From the NCBI GenBank assembly GCA_963810755.1, contig CAWEOP010000001.1, positions 62,001 through 126,000 on the forward strand: a stretch of DNA of 64,000 nucleotides, in the 5' to 3' direction. This document shows positions 1-11,836 of the stretch, piece after piece (the first letter of the stretch is position 1; every line of letters starts with the position of its first letter). Under the pieces are notes generated by a model that saw nothing but the letters and a program-made list of their open reading frames with translations, made no database searches and was not told the DNA's origin. A program made the translations under genes and the position numbers. This DNA is from FEN-1219 sp963810755 (GTDB lineage: Bacteria > Pseudomonadota > Gammaproteobacteria > Steroidobacterales > Rariloculaceae).

Positions 1-1
1 G

Positions 2-1630
2 GTGCATACCGTGGGCGTCGGTGCGGAGAACGTCCCCGAGGACCTCGAGCTCGAGGACGTGCAGGTCACGCCCGTCGGTCTGCCGGGCTCCACGGTGAGC
101 GCGCAGGTGAGCATCCGCCACAGCGGCGCGTCGCTCGCGCAGCTCAAGGTGTACGACGGCGACGCGATTCTCGCGTCGCAAGCGATCCAGCTGCCGGCGA
201 GCACGGGCGTGACGACGCGCTGGGTGGATATCGACGTCGGTAAGGCCGGCGTGCGGGACCTGAAGTTCGCGCTCGACGCACTGCCCGGCGAGACCAACAC
301 GATCAACAACTCGCGCCTGCGCCCGATGGAGGTGCCGGAGCAGCGGCGGCACATCTTATATATCGAGGGCGAGCCGCGCTGGGAGTACAAGTTCATCCGG
401 CGGTCGCTCGAAGAGGGCTTCGCGGTGCGCGTCGCGAGCCTGCTCAAGACCACGCCGAACAAGTTCTACCGCCAGGGCGTCGAATCGCCCGACGAGCTGA
501 CGGACGGCTTTCCGACCGACGAGCTCAAGCTATTCGCCTACGACGCGCTGATGATCGGCAGCTTCGAGGCCGCCGCGCTCACGCCCGAGCAGCAGGACAT
601 GATCCGCGAGTTCGTGAGCCGGCGCGGCGGCAGCTTGATGATGATGGGCGGCCGGCGCGGCCTCGCCGACGGCGGCTGGGGCGCGACGAGCGTCGCCGAG
701 GCGCTGCCCGCGGCGCTGCCGATGCTCGACGGCCCGAGCTTCGAGCGCAACCCCGCGAAGGCGATCCTCACGCCGCTCGGCCGCACGTCCGCGCTCACTC
801 GGCTCGACGCGGACGAGGAGAAGAACGTCGCATCTTGGGCGTCGCTGCCCGACCTCGCGGACTTCCAGCACATCGCGGATACGAAGCCCGGTGCCGAGGT
901 GCTGCTCGAGGCGCGGATCAACGACCGTAACGAGCCGCTGCTCGTGCACGAGCGCTATGGCCTCGGCAATTCGTACATCCTTGCGACCGGCGGGACTTGG
1001 CGTTGGCAGATGCAGCTGCCGCACGAGGATCAACGCCACGAGACGTTCTGGCGCCAACTGCTCCAGGCTCTCGCGACGAGCGCGCCGCAACCCGTCACGC
1101 TCACTTCGAAGCAGGTGTTCTACGGCGACGAGAGCGAAGTGACTCTGCGCGCGGATGTGCGCGACAAGAAGTTCCAGCCGGCTTCTGACGCGACCGTGAG
1201 CCTGTCCGTGAGCGACGGCTTGGGGCCGCCGAGCACGCTCGAGATGACGCCCGTCGCCGGCGAGCGCGGCGTGTACCAGGCTACGTACGAGACGACGCAC
1301 ACGGGCATCTTCCGCTTCGAGGCCGCGGCGAAGTCCGGCGACGAAAATCTCGGGAGCGCGCGCTTCGCGGTGCGCCGCGAGGATGGCGTGCTCGAGCACT
1401 ATCACACGCAGCAGAATCGTGCGCTGCTCGAGCGGCTCGCCGCCGCGACCGGCGGCAGCTACTTCACGCTCGGCGACGTCGGCAAGCTGCCCGAGGCCGT
1501 GAGCTTCTCGGACGCCGGGAGCGTCGAGCGCACGGTGCTCGACCTCTGGAACATGCCGATCATCTTCCTCGCGCTGCTGGTGCTCAAAGCCGGCGAGTGG
1601 CTGCTACGTCTCTTCTGGGGACGGCTGTGA
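2..1630 (+). CDS. Membrane protein with glutamine-amidotransferase-like domain, C-terminal part
   Basis: The reading frame is open to the left edge, so the N-terminus lies outside the window and the GTG at base 2 is probably not the true start. The visible 542 residues contain a CARDB-like beta region (about 15-110), then a Rossmann-like region starting HILYIEGEPRWEYKFIRR that resembles the amidotransferase-like domain found in large membrane proteins next to BatA/VWA genes, then a beta-rich segment. A C-terminal hydrophobic helix (about 518-540) ends in basic residues, so the bulk is probably extracytoplasmic. It is the first visible gene of the same-strand MoxR/DUF58/BatA group. Its function is unknown; a role in envelope stress or complex assembly is inferred from context only. 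Confidence 0.6.
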   Translation: MHTVGVGAENVPEDLELEDVQVTPVGLPGSTVSAQVSIRHSGASLAQLKVYDGDAILASQAIQLPASTGVTTRWVDIDVGKAGVRDLKFALDALPGETNTINNSRLRPMEVPEQRRHILYIEGEPRWEYKFIRRSLEEGFAVRVASLLKTTPNKFYRQGVESPDELTDGFPTDELKLFAYDALMIGSFEAAALTPEQQDMIREFVSRRGGSLMMMGGRRGLADGGWGATSVAEALPAALPMLDGPSFERNPAKAILTPLGRTSALTRLDADEEKNVASWASLPDLADFQHIADTKPGAEVLLEARINDRNEPLLVHERYGLGNSYILATGGTWRWQMQLPHEDQRHETFWRQLLQALATSAPQPVTLTSKQVFYGDESEVTLRADVRDKKFQPASDATVSLSVSDGLGPPSTLEMTPVAGERGVYQATYETTHTGIFRFEAAAKSGDENLGSARFAVRREDGVLEHYHTQQNRALLERLAAATGGSYFTLGDVGKLPEAVSFSDAGSVERTVLDLWNMPIIFLALLVLKAGEWLLRLFWGRL

Positions 1631-1668
1631 GCGCGAACGCGAGCACGAACATCTTCCGGCCGGCGCAG

Positions 1669-1800
1669 GCGATTTCGGCCGCGCGCGCGAAGGGTGTCCT
1701 CCCGGGGGACGCCAAGACACCATCCCTGGGGCTCCGCGGCGCACATCCCTGTGCGCCGAGGCTCCCGGGAAACACCCTTCGCACGCACAGCCGAAATCGC
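1669..1800. repeat. Nested inverted repeat A (132 bp)
   Basis: Intergenic palindromic element. Outer arms 1669-1679 and 1790-1800 are perfect 11-bp complements (GCGATTTCGGC). The next arms 1687-1697 and 1772-1782 are also perfect over 11 bp (GCGAAGGGTGT), inner arms 1700-1706 and 1764-1770 pair over 7 bp, and the apex is a 9-bp hairpin 1737-1745/1750-1758 with a TCCC loop. Together they could form one long cruciform or RNA stem. It lies within the 513-bp gap 1631-2143, which holds no convincing gene. Confidence 0.8.
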
Positions 1801-1883
1801 GTCACGCTTTGCGCGGCTGTTCGCGCTCGCACTCCCGTTCACGTTCGCGGAGCTTCTACGGGTAAGACGTGCGATCCGGTTGA

Positions 1884-2120
1884 CGCTCGTGCGTGGCGCC
1901 GCAGCATTGCGCGGCGCCGATAGCAACTCGCCGAGCCGGGGCCTTCGCCCGCGGATTCAGCCCCGCGCGTCCTCGCGCGGGGTGCGAGCGGAAGCGAGCA
2001 CTCGCCCGTGCACATGGATGTGCCATAGGGCGAGCCCGCGGGCGAAGGCCCCGGCTCGGGAACCGGCGAAGCCGGCGAGTTGCGTGGCGCGGCGCAATGC
2101 TGCGGCGCCGCGCACGAGCG
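1884..2120. repeat. Nested inverted repeat B (237 bp)
   Basis: A second, larger palindrome in the same gap. Perfect paired blocks are 1884-1893/2111-2120 (10 bp), 1895-1912/2092-2109 (18 bp), 1923-1932/2074-2083 (10 bp) and 1931-1954/2036-2059 (24 bp). The interior has further hairpins: 1961-1969/1974-1982 with a TCCT loop, 2001-2007/2028-2034, and 2010-2015/2018-2023. The element ends 23 bp before the ATG of the next gene and is almost entirely self-complementary. It could be a REP/BIME- or MITE-like element; no transposase is nearby. Confidence 0.85.
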
Positions 2121-2143
2121 ACCGCAACAGGAGACGCGGAGGG

Positions 2144-3028
2144 ATGCTCGCGTTCGCGCTCGCTTTGACTGCGGTGCCGGCGGCGGCGCATGCGGAGCTC
2201 TACTACCTCATCGTCGGCGGGCTCGGCGGCGAGGCGAAGTATCAGGAGCAGTTCGACAAGCAGATCAAGGATCTCGCGGCGGTCGCGCGCCGCACCACCG
2301 GCGATGCTCGCGTCGCCGTGCTCACGGGCGAGGGTGCGACGCGCGAGGCGATCGAAAAGAGTCTCGGATCCCTGAAGACGCGCGCGAAGCCCGCCGACAC
2401 GCTCGCCGTGATCCTCGTGGGCCACGGCAGCTACGACGGCGAGGCGTACAAGCTGAACTTGCCGGGGCCCGACATCGACGGGGCCGAGCTCCTGAAGCTG
2501 CTCGCCGCCGTGCCCGCGCGCTCCCAGCTGGTCGTGAACACGACGAGCGCGAGCGGTGCCACGCTCGACGCTTGGGCCGGCGACGGCCGCACCCTGATCA
2601 CGGCTACGCGCAGCGGTTTCGAGCGCAACGCCACGCGCTTCGCCACGCACTGGGCCAAGGCGCTCGCCGACGGCTCCGCCGACATTAATAAGAATGGTGT
2701 GATCACGGCGCAGGAGGCGTTCGACTACGCGTCCCGCGAGGTGGCGGACAGCTTCAAGACCACGGGGACGCTCGCGACCGAGCATCCGCAGATCAAAGGC
2801 GACGGCGCCGCGCGCTTCATGGTCGCTCGCCTGCAGTCCGCCCCGGCTCCCGCTACGCCCGCGCTCGCGGCGCTCGACCGGCAGAAGACCGCGCTCGAGG
2901 AGAAGATCGAAGCGCTGCGCTTGCGCCGCGCCGAGCTGCCGAACGACGAGTACCTGAACCAGCTCCAGGCGCTGCTGCTCGAGCTCGCGGACGTTCAAGG
3001 CAAGATCGACGAGGCACAGAAGGAGTAG
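2144..3028 (+). CDS. Exported caspase-like (C13/C14-type) protein, catalytic Cys apparently absent
   Basis: I chose ATG 2144 because CAGGAGA lies about 10 bp upstream and the product begins with a Sec signal peptide ending near AHA-E. The frame is open further upstream, but that part runs through the inverted repeats. The 294-aa protein has the caspase/legumain layout: a beta strand YYLIVGG, then VGHGSYDG with the expected catalytic His, then NTTSASG where active members carry a Cys before the Ser-Gly, then ITATRSG. The missing Cys suggests a pseudoenzyme. An EF-hand-like DINKNGVITAQE stretch follows around residue 182, and the C-terminus is a charged coiled-coil-like helix. The stop lies 3 bp before the next gene. 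Confidence 0.7.
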   Translation: MLAFALALTAVPAAAHAELYYLIVGGLGGEAKYQEQFDKQIKDLAAVARRTTGDARVAVLTGEGATREAIEKSLGSLKTRAKPADTLAVILVGHGSYDGEAYKLNLPGPDIDGAELLKLLAAVPARSQLVVNTTSASGATLDAWAGDGRTLITATRSGFERNATRFATHWAKALADGSADINKNGVITAQEAFDYASREVADSFKTTGTLATEHPQIKGDGAARFMVARLQSAPAPATPALAALDRQKTALEEKIEALRLRRAELPNDEYLNQLQALLLELADVQGKIDEAQKE

Positions 3029-3031
3029 CGC

Positions 3032-5331
3032 GTGGTGAAGCGCCTACTCGCCGCCGGTCTCGGATCGCTCCTGTCGCTCGGCGCTCTGCCGGCGGCGTTC
3101 GCGATCACGATCGAGTACGCGCTCGACCGCGCGCCCGCGCTCGTCGCGTGCGACCGGCTCGCGTACCGCGGCGCACGGGCCGAAGCGCGCGCCTGCTTTC
3201 AGAAGCTGCTCGCCGAGAGCACTGATCCGCGGATCAAGGGCGACGCAGCGCGCGCAAGCGGCGACGTGCGCGCCGCGAATGGGTTCTTCCAAGAGGCGTT
3301 GAAGCAATACCCGATGGACGCGCCGCTGCGCGTGCGCTGGGGCGAGCTGTTCCTCGCGACGCATCAGAACAACGAGGCCATCAAGCTATTCAACGAGGCG
3401 CTCGAGCTCGACGAGGGTTACGCCCCCGCGAAGCTCGGGCTCGCGAAGATCGCGGCCGGCGGCTTCGAGGAGAAGGCGCGCGAGTGGGCGATGCAGGTGA
3501 TCGACGAGTCCCCCGACGCGAGCCTCGAGGCGCATCTCTTGCTCGCGCGCACCGACCTCGAGGACAGCAAGGTCGAGGAGGGCGACAAGAAGCTCGACAC
3601 CGCGCTCGGCATTGCCGAGAAGCAGAAGCTGCCCGTACTCGAGATCTATGCGCTCAAGGCGTCGGCCGATTTGCTGCGCGGTAAGACCGACAGCGAATGG
3701 ACCGCGAAGGCGCTCGCGCAGAACGCGAGCTACGGTGAGGCCTACGCGACGCCGGCGTATTTCTATGTGATCACCCGCCGCTATCGCGAGGCGATCGAGC
3801 TGTTGAAGAAGGCGGTCGACATCGAGCCCGACTTGTACTCCGCGCATTCCGAGCTCGGCGTCAACCTGCTGCGCGAGAACGAAATCCAGGAAGCCCAGCA
3901 GCACCTGCAAATCGCCTACCGCGGCGATCCGTTCAGCGCGCCGATCGTGAACACGCTGCGGCTCATCGACAGCTTCGACAACTTCGTCGTCAAGAGCCAT
4001 CTGCCTGATTCGAGCGCACCCGCGCCGGCCGCCGCGGGCGCCGACGCGCCCGCGAAGAATCCCGGCGCGCTGCTGCGGATGCACAAGGACGAAGCCGAAG
4101 TGCTCGAGCCCTACGTGCTCGAGCTCACGAACAAGGCGATCGGGCTGTACTCGAAACGCTACGGGTTCGAGCTCAAGGAGCCCGTGATCGTCGAGCTCTA
4201 TCCCGAGCACGACGACTTCGCGGTGCGCACCTCGGGTCTGCCCGGCATCGGCCTCCTCGGCGTGACCTTCGGCTACCTGGTCGCGATGGACAGCCCTACC
4301 GGGCGAGCGGATTCCGACTTCCATTGGGGCACGACGCTGTGGCACGAGCTCGCGCACGTGTTCACGCTCGAGGCGACGGGTCACCTCGTGCCGCGCTGGT
4401 TCAGCGAAGGCGTCTCGGTGTACGAGGAGTGGAGCACGGGGCCGCTGCCCGGGCGGCACATCCCGCTGCCGGTGCTCCAGGCGATCAAGGAGGATAAGTT
4501 CCTTCCGATCGCGGACCTCGACCGCGGCTTCATTCGGCCGCAGTACGAGGCGCAGGTGATCGTTTCGTACATGCAGGCCGGGCTCGTCTGCGAATACATC
4601 GCGTCGCGCTGGGGCCAGAAGGGTCTCGAGGCCGTGCTCAAGGAATACGGCGCGGGCAAGGAGACGCGCGAGGCGCTGCAGAACGCGCTCAAGATCTCGG
4701 CCGCGCAGTTCGACGAGGACTTCGCGAGCTACGTCGAAAGCCAGCTCGGCAGCATCGTCAAGCAACTCGAGCCGTGGCAGGAAGCTCAGCAGGAAGCTCA
4801 ACAGGCGTTCGTCGACAAGGACTGGAAGGCCGCGGCCGCCGCCGCAGCGCGCGCGGTGGAGCTCTTCCCCGACTACGTCGACGAGGGCAGCGCGTATATC
4901 GTGAAGGCGCGCGCACATAAGGAGCTCGGCGAGCCCGACCAAGTGACCGCGACGCTGCTCGACTACCGCAAGCTCGGTGGTCACGATCCCGCCGCGCTGA
5001 TCTCGCTCGCGAAGTCGCTCGCGGAAGCGAACCGCAACGACGACGCGGTCGCGGTGCTCGAGGACGTGCTGATGGTCGCGCCGCTGCGCGCGGAGGTGCA
5101 CTCCGAGCTCGGCGACCGGCTGCTCCAAGCGGGCGACGCGAAGCGCGCGATCGTCGAATACCGGGCGCTCCTCGCGATGAATCCGCACGATCTGTCGGAC
5201 GCACATTACCGATTGGCGAAGGCCTACTTCGCGGCCGACGATCGGGCTAGTAGCCGCGAGCATCTGTTGTATGCTCTGGAAATCGCCCCCGGCTTCCGGG
5301 AAGCCCAGCAACTATTACTGGAGATCGTACG

Positions 5332-5335
<4 letters not shown>
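3032..5335 (+). CDS. Exported TPR protein with peptidase MA-like domain
   Basis: This 767-aa protein starts at GTG 3032 (AGGAG 6 bp upstream, overlapping the previous stop) with a signal peptide cut near AFA. TPR-like helical repeats fill about residues 60-320. A gluzincin domain follows: WHELAHVFTL gives the HExxH zinc site (H438, E439, H442) and WFSEGVSVYEE supplies the third ligand (about E459), as in the peptidase MA family. More TPR-like repeats occupy about 590-760. It probably acts in the periplasm as a scaffold with metallopeptidase activity. The stop overlaps the start of the MoxR gene, indicating translational coupling. The family call is confident; the substrate is unknown. Confidence 0.85.
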
Positions 5336-6372
<1,037 letters not shown>

Positions 6373-6377
6373 CGATC

Positions 6378-7280
6378 ATGAGCGCGAGCGTAGCGTCACC
6401 GCAGCATCTGCTACGTCCCGAGACGCTCGCTGGCCTTGCGAACCTCGACCTCGTCGCGCGCGCCGTGGTCACGGGCTTCCTCACCGGCATGCACCGCTCG
6501 CCGTTCTTCGGCTTCAGCCAGGAGTTCGCGGAATACAAGGCGTACGCGGAGGGAGACGACCCGCGGTTCGTCGATTGGAACGTGTACGCGCGCACCGAGC
6601 GCACCTACATCAAGCGCTACATCGGCGAGACCAACACGCGGCTCGTGATCCTGCTCGACTCGAGCGCGTCGATGGGCTTCGGCTCCGGTAAGGTATCGAA
6701 GCTCCTGTACGGCAAGTTCCTCGCGGCCACGCTCGCGTATCTCGCCGCGCGTCAGCACGACGCCGTGGGCCTGATCGTGTTCGACGACCAGATCCGCGAG
6801 CACCGCACCGCATCGTCGCAGGCCGGGCGCCTGCAAGGCGTGCTGCACGCGATCGACAGAGCTCAACCCGGCACGGGCACCGACCTCAAGGTCCCGTTCG
6901 AGCGGTTCCGCGAGATCGAGAAGGGCCGCGGGCTCGTCGCGGTGATCTCGGACTTCTACTGCGACCCCGACGCGCTGCTGAAGAGCGTGCAGCCGCTCGC
7001 CTACAAAGGGCAGGACGTGATCCTGTTCCAGCTGCTCGATCCGCACGAGCTCAAGCCCGTGATGAAGGAGTCCGCGCTGCTCGAGGACATGGAGAGCGGC
7101 AAATCGATGGAGGTGTCGCCGATCTACATGAGCTCGCTCTATCGCGAGCGCATCGACGCGCACGTCGCCGCGCTCAACAAGGCCGCGGCGGGCGCAGGGG
7201 CGGACCACCGGCTCGTGAACATCACCGAGCCGCTCGACTCGGTGCTGCGCAGCTACCTCATGTTCAGGCACCGGCGCTAG
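6378..7280 (+). CDS. DUF58 domain protein (VWA-like fold)
   Basis: A 300-aa soluble protein starting at ATG 6378, 5 bp after the MoxR stop. It carries the DUF58 signature: a region rich in YxxGDDPRFVDWNVYART near residue 60, followed by a MIDAS-like strand LVILLDSSASMGFG (DxSxS metal site, about 93-106). This is the typical adaptor encoded after moxR, thought to link the ATPase to membrane VWA proteins. No membrane segment is visible. The frame is open further upstream inside the moxR gene, but that part is a shadow. Confidence 0.93.
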   Translation: MSASVASPQHLLRPETLAGLANLDLVARAVVTGFLTGMHRSPFFGFSQEFAEYKAYAEGDDPRFVDWNVYARTERTYIKRYIGETNTRLVILLDSSASMGFGSGKVSKLLYGKFLAATLAYLAARQHDAVGLIVFDDQIREHRTASSQAGRLQGVLHAIDRAQPGTGTDLKVPFERFREIEKGRGLVAVISDFYCDPDALLKSVQPLAYKGQDVILFQLLDPHELKPVMKESALLEDMESGKSMEVSPIYMSSLYRERIDAHVAALNKAAAGAGADHRLVNITEPLDSVLRSYLMFRHRR

Positions 7281-7294
7281 GGCGAGGACGCGAA

Positions 7295-9290
7295 ATGTCG
7301 TTGCTTGCTCCGGCGTTTCTCCTGGGTTTGCTCGCGATCGGCCTGCCGTATTGGCTGCATCGCCTCTCGTCCACCAACCCGAACAAGCAGAAATTCAGCT
7401 CGTCGATGTTCCTCGAGCCCGGCGAGCCGCGCCGGGTTCTCGCGAAGCAGGTCCAGTATCTGCTGCTCCTCGCGCTCCGGATCTTGGTGCTCGCGCTGCT
7501 CGCACTCGCGTTCGCGCAGCCCGCGATCTGGCGCAGCCCGCAAGCCGCGAGCGGCGAAGGCGCACGCCTGCACGTGATCGTGCTCGACACCTCGGGCTCG
7601 ATGGGCTACGGCGACCGTTTCGAGCGCGCGCGCGCCGCGGCGGGCGACGTGATCGACTCGCTCGGGGCAGGCGACCGCGGTCAGCTGATCGCGGCGGGCC
7701 GCCAGTTCGAAGTGCTCGGCCCCGCGACCGGCGATCCGTCGGTGCTGCGCCAAACGTTGAACACCGTTTCGGCGCAAGTGTTCCGGCTCGACTATGGCCA
7801 GCTCATGCGCTCGATCGACGCCGTGCTGCGCAGCGCCGAGCTGCCCGTCGTGATCGACCTCGTCACCGACGTCCAACAGAGCAGCCTGCCGACGCGCTTC
7901 GGCGAGCTCGCGCCGCGCCGGCCCGCGGAGCTCGCGATCCACGACGTCGGGGGCGGCAACGCCGAGAACTGGACGATCGACAGCTTCGGCGGCTCGGCGC
8001 TCACGGGCGAGCTCGAGGCGTCGGTGCGCAGCTTCGCGGCCGAAGACGCGCAGAAGACGGTACGTCTCGAGCTCAACGGCGCGACCGTGGCCGAGAAGAT
8101 CGTCGACGTGCCGGCCGGCGGCCGCGCGCAGGCGCAGTTCGCGGCGCTCGAGCTCAAGGCCGGGTCGAATCGCGTGACGGTCTCGCTTGCGCCGGGTGAC
8201 GAGCTCCCGGCCGACGATCAACGGTTCCTCGCGCTCAAGCGTCCCACGCCGCGCAGCGTGCTGGTCGTATCGGCCGACCAGCGCGGCCGCGGCGCGCTGT
8301 TCGTGTCGTCGGCGCTCGCGACGCTCAAGACGCTCGCGCTCACGCCCGACGTGAAGCCGCCGGCCCGGCTCACGGAACGGCCGCTCACGGAATACAGCTT
8401 CGTCGTCGTCACGGACGCGGGGCTGCTCGGCCCCGCGGAGACCGCGGCGCTCCAAGATTATGTTCAAGGCGGGCGGCCGAGCGCTGCTCGCGCTCGGGCC
8501 GCGCTCGGGCAGCCTCACCGCGGTGCCGATCGGCGGCGAGCTGCTGCGGTCGTCCAATCAGCTCGGGGCCGACCGCACGGTGTCGATCGGCGAGATCGAT
8601 GCGACCCACCCGGCGCTGCGGGGCGTCGACGAGCTCCGGACCGCGAAGTTCACGCGCTACCTGCCCGTGGACGCCGGCACGGATGATCGCGTGCTCATCC
8701 GTCTCGATGATGGAACGCCGCTGCTGCTCGAACGGGGCGTCGGCGCGGGCCGCGTGCTGCTGTTCACATCTTCACTCGACCGCGAGTGGAATGATCTGCC
8801 GGTGCAGCCGGTTTTCGTGCCGTTCCTCGCGGGCCTCGCGAACCACCTGCTCGGCGGCGCGGGCTTCACGAGCGAGGCCGACTTGGGGTCCACGCTCGCG
8901 GTGCGGGCGCTCGGCCTCGCGGGTGGCCAGATCTTCGACCCGCGCGGCGAGAAGGCGCTCGGCCTTGGGGCCGGCGAGGACGTGCTCCTGGACCAGATCG
9001 GCTTCTACGAGGTCGTCGGCGGCGGCACCACCGAGCTCGTCGCGGTGAACTTCGACCCCCGCGAAGGTGACTTAACCCCTGTGGACGCCATGACGCTCGA
9101 GCGCTGGAAGGGGCTCGGCATTCGGGCGAACGATCAGGCGCAAGCCGCCCAGAGCGTGGAACTACCCCCCGACGAGAAAATTCCGAATCCGTTGGGGCCA
9201 CTGCTCGTGATCGTGCTGCTCGGCGCCGCGGTCGTGGAATCCTGGGTGGGAAACTGGCATCTTAGAATTCGGAGAGGGATGGCCGCATGA
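7295..9290 (+). pseudogene. BatA/VWA-type membrane protein, split by one frameshift
   Basis: A single gene is readable across two frames. The N-terminus is a BatA domain: a hydrophobic helix (LLAPAFLLGLLAIGLPYWLHR), a second helix near 50-72, then a VWA domain with MIDAS motif LDTSGSMG near residue 97. Around base 8468 (CAAGGCGGGCGGCC) the frame shifts by one extra base; the continuation GGRALLALGPR runs to the stop at 9290, ending in a transmembrane helix (LLVIVLLGAAVVESWVG). Restoring the frame gives about 664 aa, normal for BatA-like proteins with a C-terminal amidotransferase-like half. The stop overlaps the next ATG by 4 bp. The shift is probably a sequence error. Confidence 0.85.
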
Positions 9291-11764
9291 CCGCACAGTC
9301 GCAGCTCGAAGCCTACCTTGGCGAGTTTCGCAAGCGTTTGAAGTCGCTGATCGTCGCGCGCGGCGCCGCGATCCTCGCGGCGGCGGCGCTCGTGATCACG
9401 CTGCTCGCGGTGTATTTCGGCATCCGCCGCGCATTCGACCCCACGTTCGTCTACAGCGCCCGCGCCGTGCTCGTGCTGGCGCTCGGCGCGCTCGCCGCGT
9501 GGCTGCTCGTGCTGCCGCTGCTCACGCTGCGCCGCAACCGCGGCATTCCCGACATCGAACGGCGCGCGCCGGACTTCAACGGCCGGCTCGAAACCTACGA
9601 CGGCCTCACGCGCGCCGAGAAGCCGACGCCGTTCCTGCCGCTGCTCGCCGAGGACGCGCTCAAGTACGCGCGCAAGATCCCCGTCCTGCTCAAGGTGCCC
9701 ACGCTGCACGTGCGCGCGCCCGCGGTGCTCGCGGTGCTCGCGGCGGGCACGCTCGTCTGGTTCGCCGCGTTCGGCCCCGCGAATTGGCGCTACGGCGTCC
9801 GGCATCTCTGGGCCGGCTGGCTCTTGGCGGACACGCTGCCGCCGCAGCACATCGCGGTCGAGCCCGGCGACGGCACGGTCCGGCGCGGCGGCGACCTGCA
9901 CGTGCTCGCGAGCGCGGAAGGCTTCGAGCCGCCGCGGATGGAAGTGTTCGCGCAGTTCACGGCGGGCGGCAACTGGGAGAGCACCCAGATGACGCGCCGC
10001 GCCGACGGCAGCTTCGACTTCACGTTCTTCGCGCTGCGCGAGCCGATGCACTATTACGTGCAGGCCGCGGGCCTCAGGAGCCAGGAATACGCGGTCGACG
10101 TCGTGGATCTCCCGCGGATCACGAGCCTCAAGCTCACCTATAACTATCCGAACTGGACCAAGCTCGAGCCGTCGATCGAAGACCCGGGCAGCGACATCCG
10201 CGCCGTCGAGGGCACGAAGGTCGAAGTCGCGATCGAGACCGACACGCCGATCGACGCGGCCGAGCTCGTCGCGAACGGCGAGCGCGTCGCAATGACGAGC
10301 GCTGGCAACGTCAACACCGCGCTGCTCGAGGTGAGCAAGGACGGCGAGTATCACGTGTCGACGCTGTTCAACGGCGACGCCGTGAACCTCACCGACGACT
10401 ACCTGATCACGCTGATCCCCGACAGCAAGCCGATCGTGAAGGTGCTGAAGCCAGGCCGCGACTGGCGCGCGAGCAACATCGAGGAAGTCACCGTGCGCGT
10501 CGAGGCGAGCGACGACTTCGGCCTCGACCGCGTCGAGCTCAAGTACTCGATCAACGGCGGTGAGTGGCAGACCTCCCCGCTCGACGTCGAAGGCAAGAGC
10601 GTGCTCGATACCGAGACGCTGTTCCTCGAGAACATGACGCAGTCGGCAACGCCGCCGCCGCAGTCGCCGAGGGGGACGCAGCGCCGGCTCGGCCAGGGCA
10701 CGTTCAGCAACGGCATCGAAGAGTTCCGGATCACGCCGCCGCGCCCGGCGCCCGTGCCGAACATCGTTCGCGAGAGGACTCGGGAGTCGCAATCCGGTGA
10801 GAACCCGACGCCAGATGAGGTCGCGCAGTCGTCGCAAAGTGACATCAACGCAGTCCGCGAGCGAACGCAGGGCGACGACGCGCCACCGGCCGCGCCCGCG
10901 ATGCGCAAGCTCGAGCCCGGCGACGTGATCTCCTACTACGCGGTCGCCGAGGATCGCGGCCGCGAGGTGCAGACCGACCTCTACTTCGTCGAGGTGCAGC
11001 CGTTCGATCGCAGCTTCTCGCAGTCGTCGCAGGGTGGCGGCGGTGGCGGTGGCGGCGGGCAGCAGCAGGACGAGATCTCGCGCCGCCAGAAGGAGATCCT
11101 CGTCGCGACCTGGAACTTGATCAAAGAGCGCGACGAAGAGACCTCGAGCTATCTCGACGAGCAGCAGCTGCACGACAACTCGCAGATGCTCGCGGACTTG
11201 CAACGCACGCTCGCCGAGCAGGCGCGCACGCTCGCGAATCGCGCCCGCGCGCGCCAGCTCACGAACGTCGACCAGCGCATCCAGCAGTTCGTCGACAACC
11301 TCGAGCAGGCGGCCGACGCGATGACGCCCGCGGCCGACAATCTCGCCGAGATCGAGCTGCAGAACGCGGTGCCGTCCGAGCAGGAAGCGCTGCAGCACTT
11401 GCTGCGTGCCGAGTCCGTGTTCACGGACATCCAAGTCGCGTTCCAGCAGGGCGGCGGCGGTGGCGGCGGCGGAGCGGGCCGCGACTTGAGCGAGCTCTTC
11501 GAGCTCGAGATGGACCTCGAGAAGAATCAGTACGAGACCGAGGCCGCGCCCTCGTTCGACTCGCCGCAGGAGAAGGTCGACGAGGCGATCGCGAAGCTCC
11601 AAGAGCTCGCGCGCCGGCAGGAGCAGCTCGCGGAGAACGCGCAGCGCAATCGCAACGGATTGAGCGAGCAGGATCGTTGGCAGCAGGAGTCGCTGCGGCG
11701 CGAGACCGAGGAGCTCAAGAAGCAGCTCGAGCAGCTCCAGCAGCAGCTCGCGAGCGCCCAGCAG

Positions 11765-11836
11765 CAACAGCAGGGGCAACAGGGCCAGCAGGGCCAGCAG
11801 GGCCAGCAAGGCCAGCAGGGCCAGCAGGGTCAGCAG
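11765..11836 (+). repeat. In-frame 9-nt tandem repeats (Gly-Gln-Gln)
   Basis: About eight near-identical copies of a 9-bp unit CAGCAGGGC/CAACAGGGC encode consecutive Gly-Gln-Gln inside the DUF4175 protein. Because the unit is a multiple of three, length changes by slippage would keep the frame. Confidence 0.9.

Noticed and set aside
1694..2143. In-frame extension upstream of the caspase-like gene
   Set aside because: It is Arg/Pro-rich and runs through the inverted repeats; the ribosome site and signal peptide fit ATG 2144.
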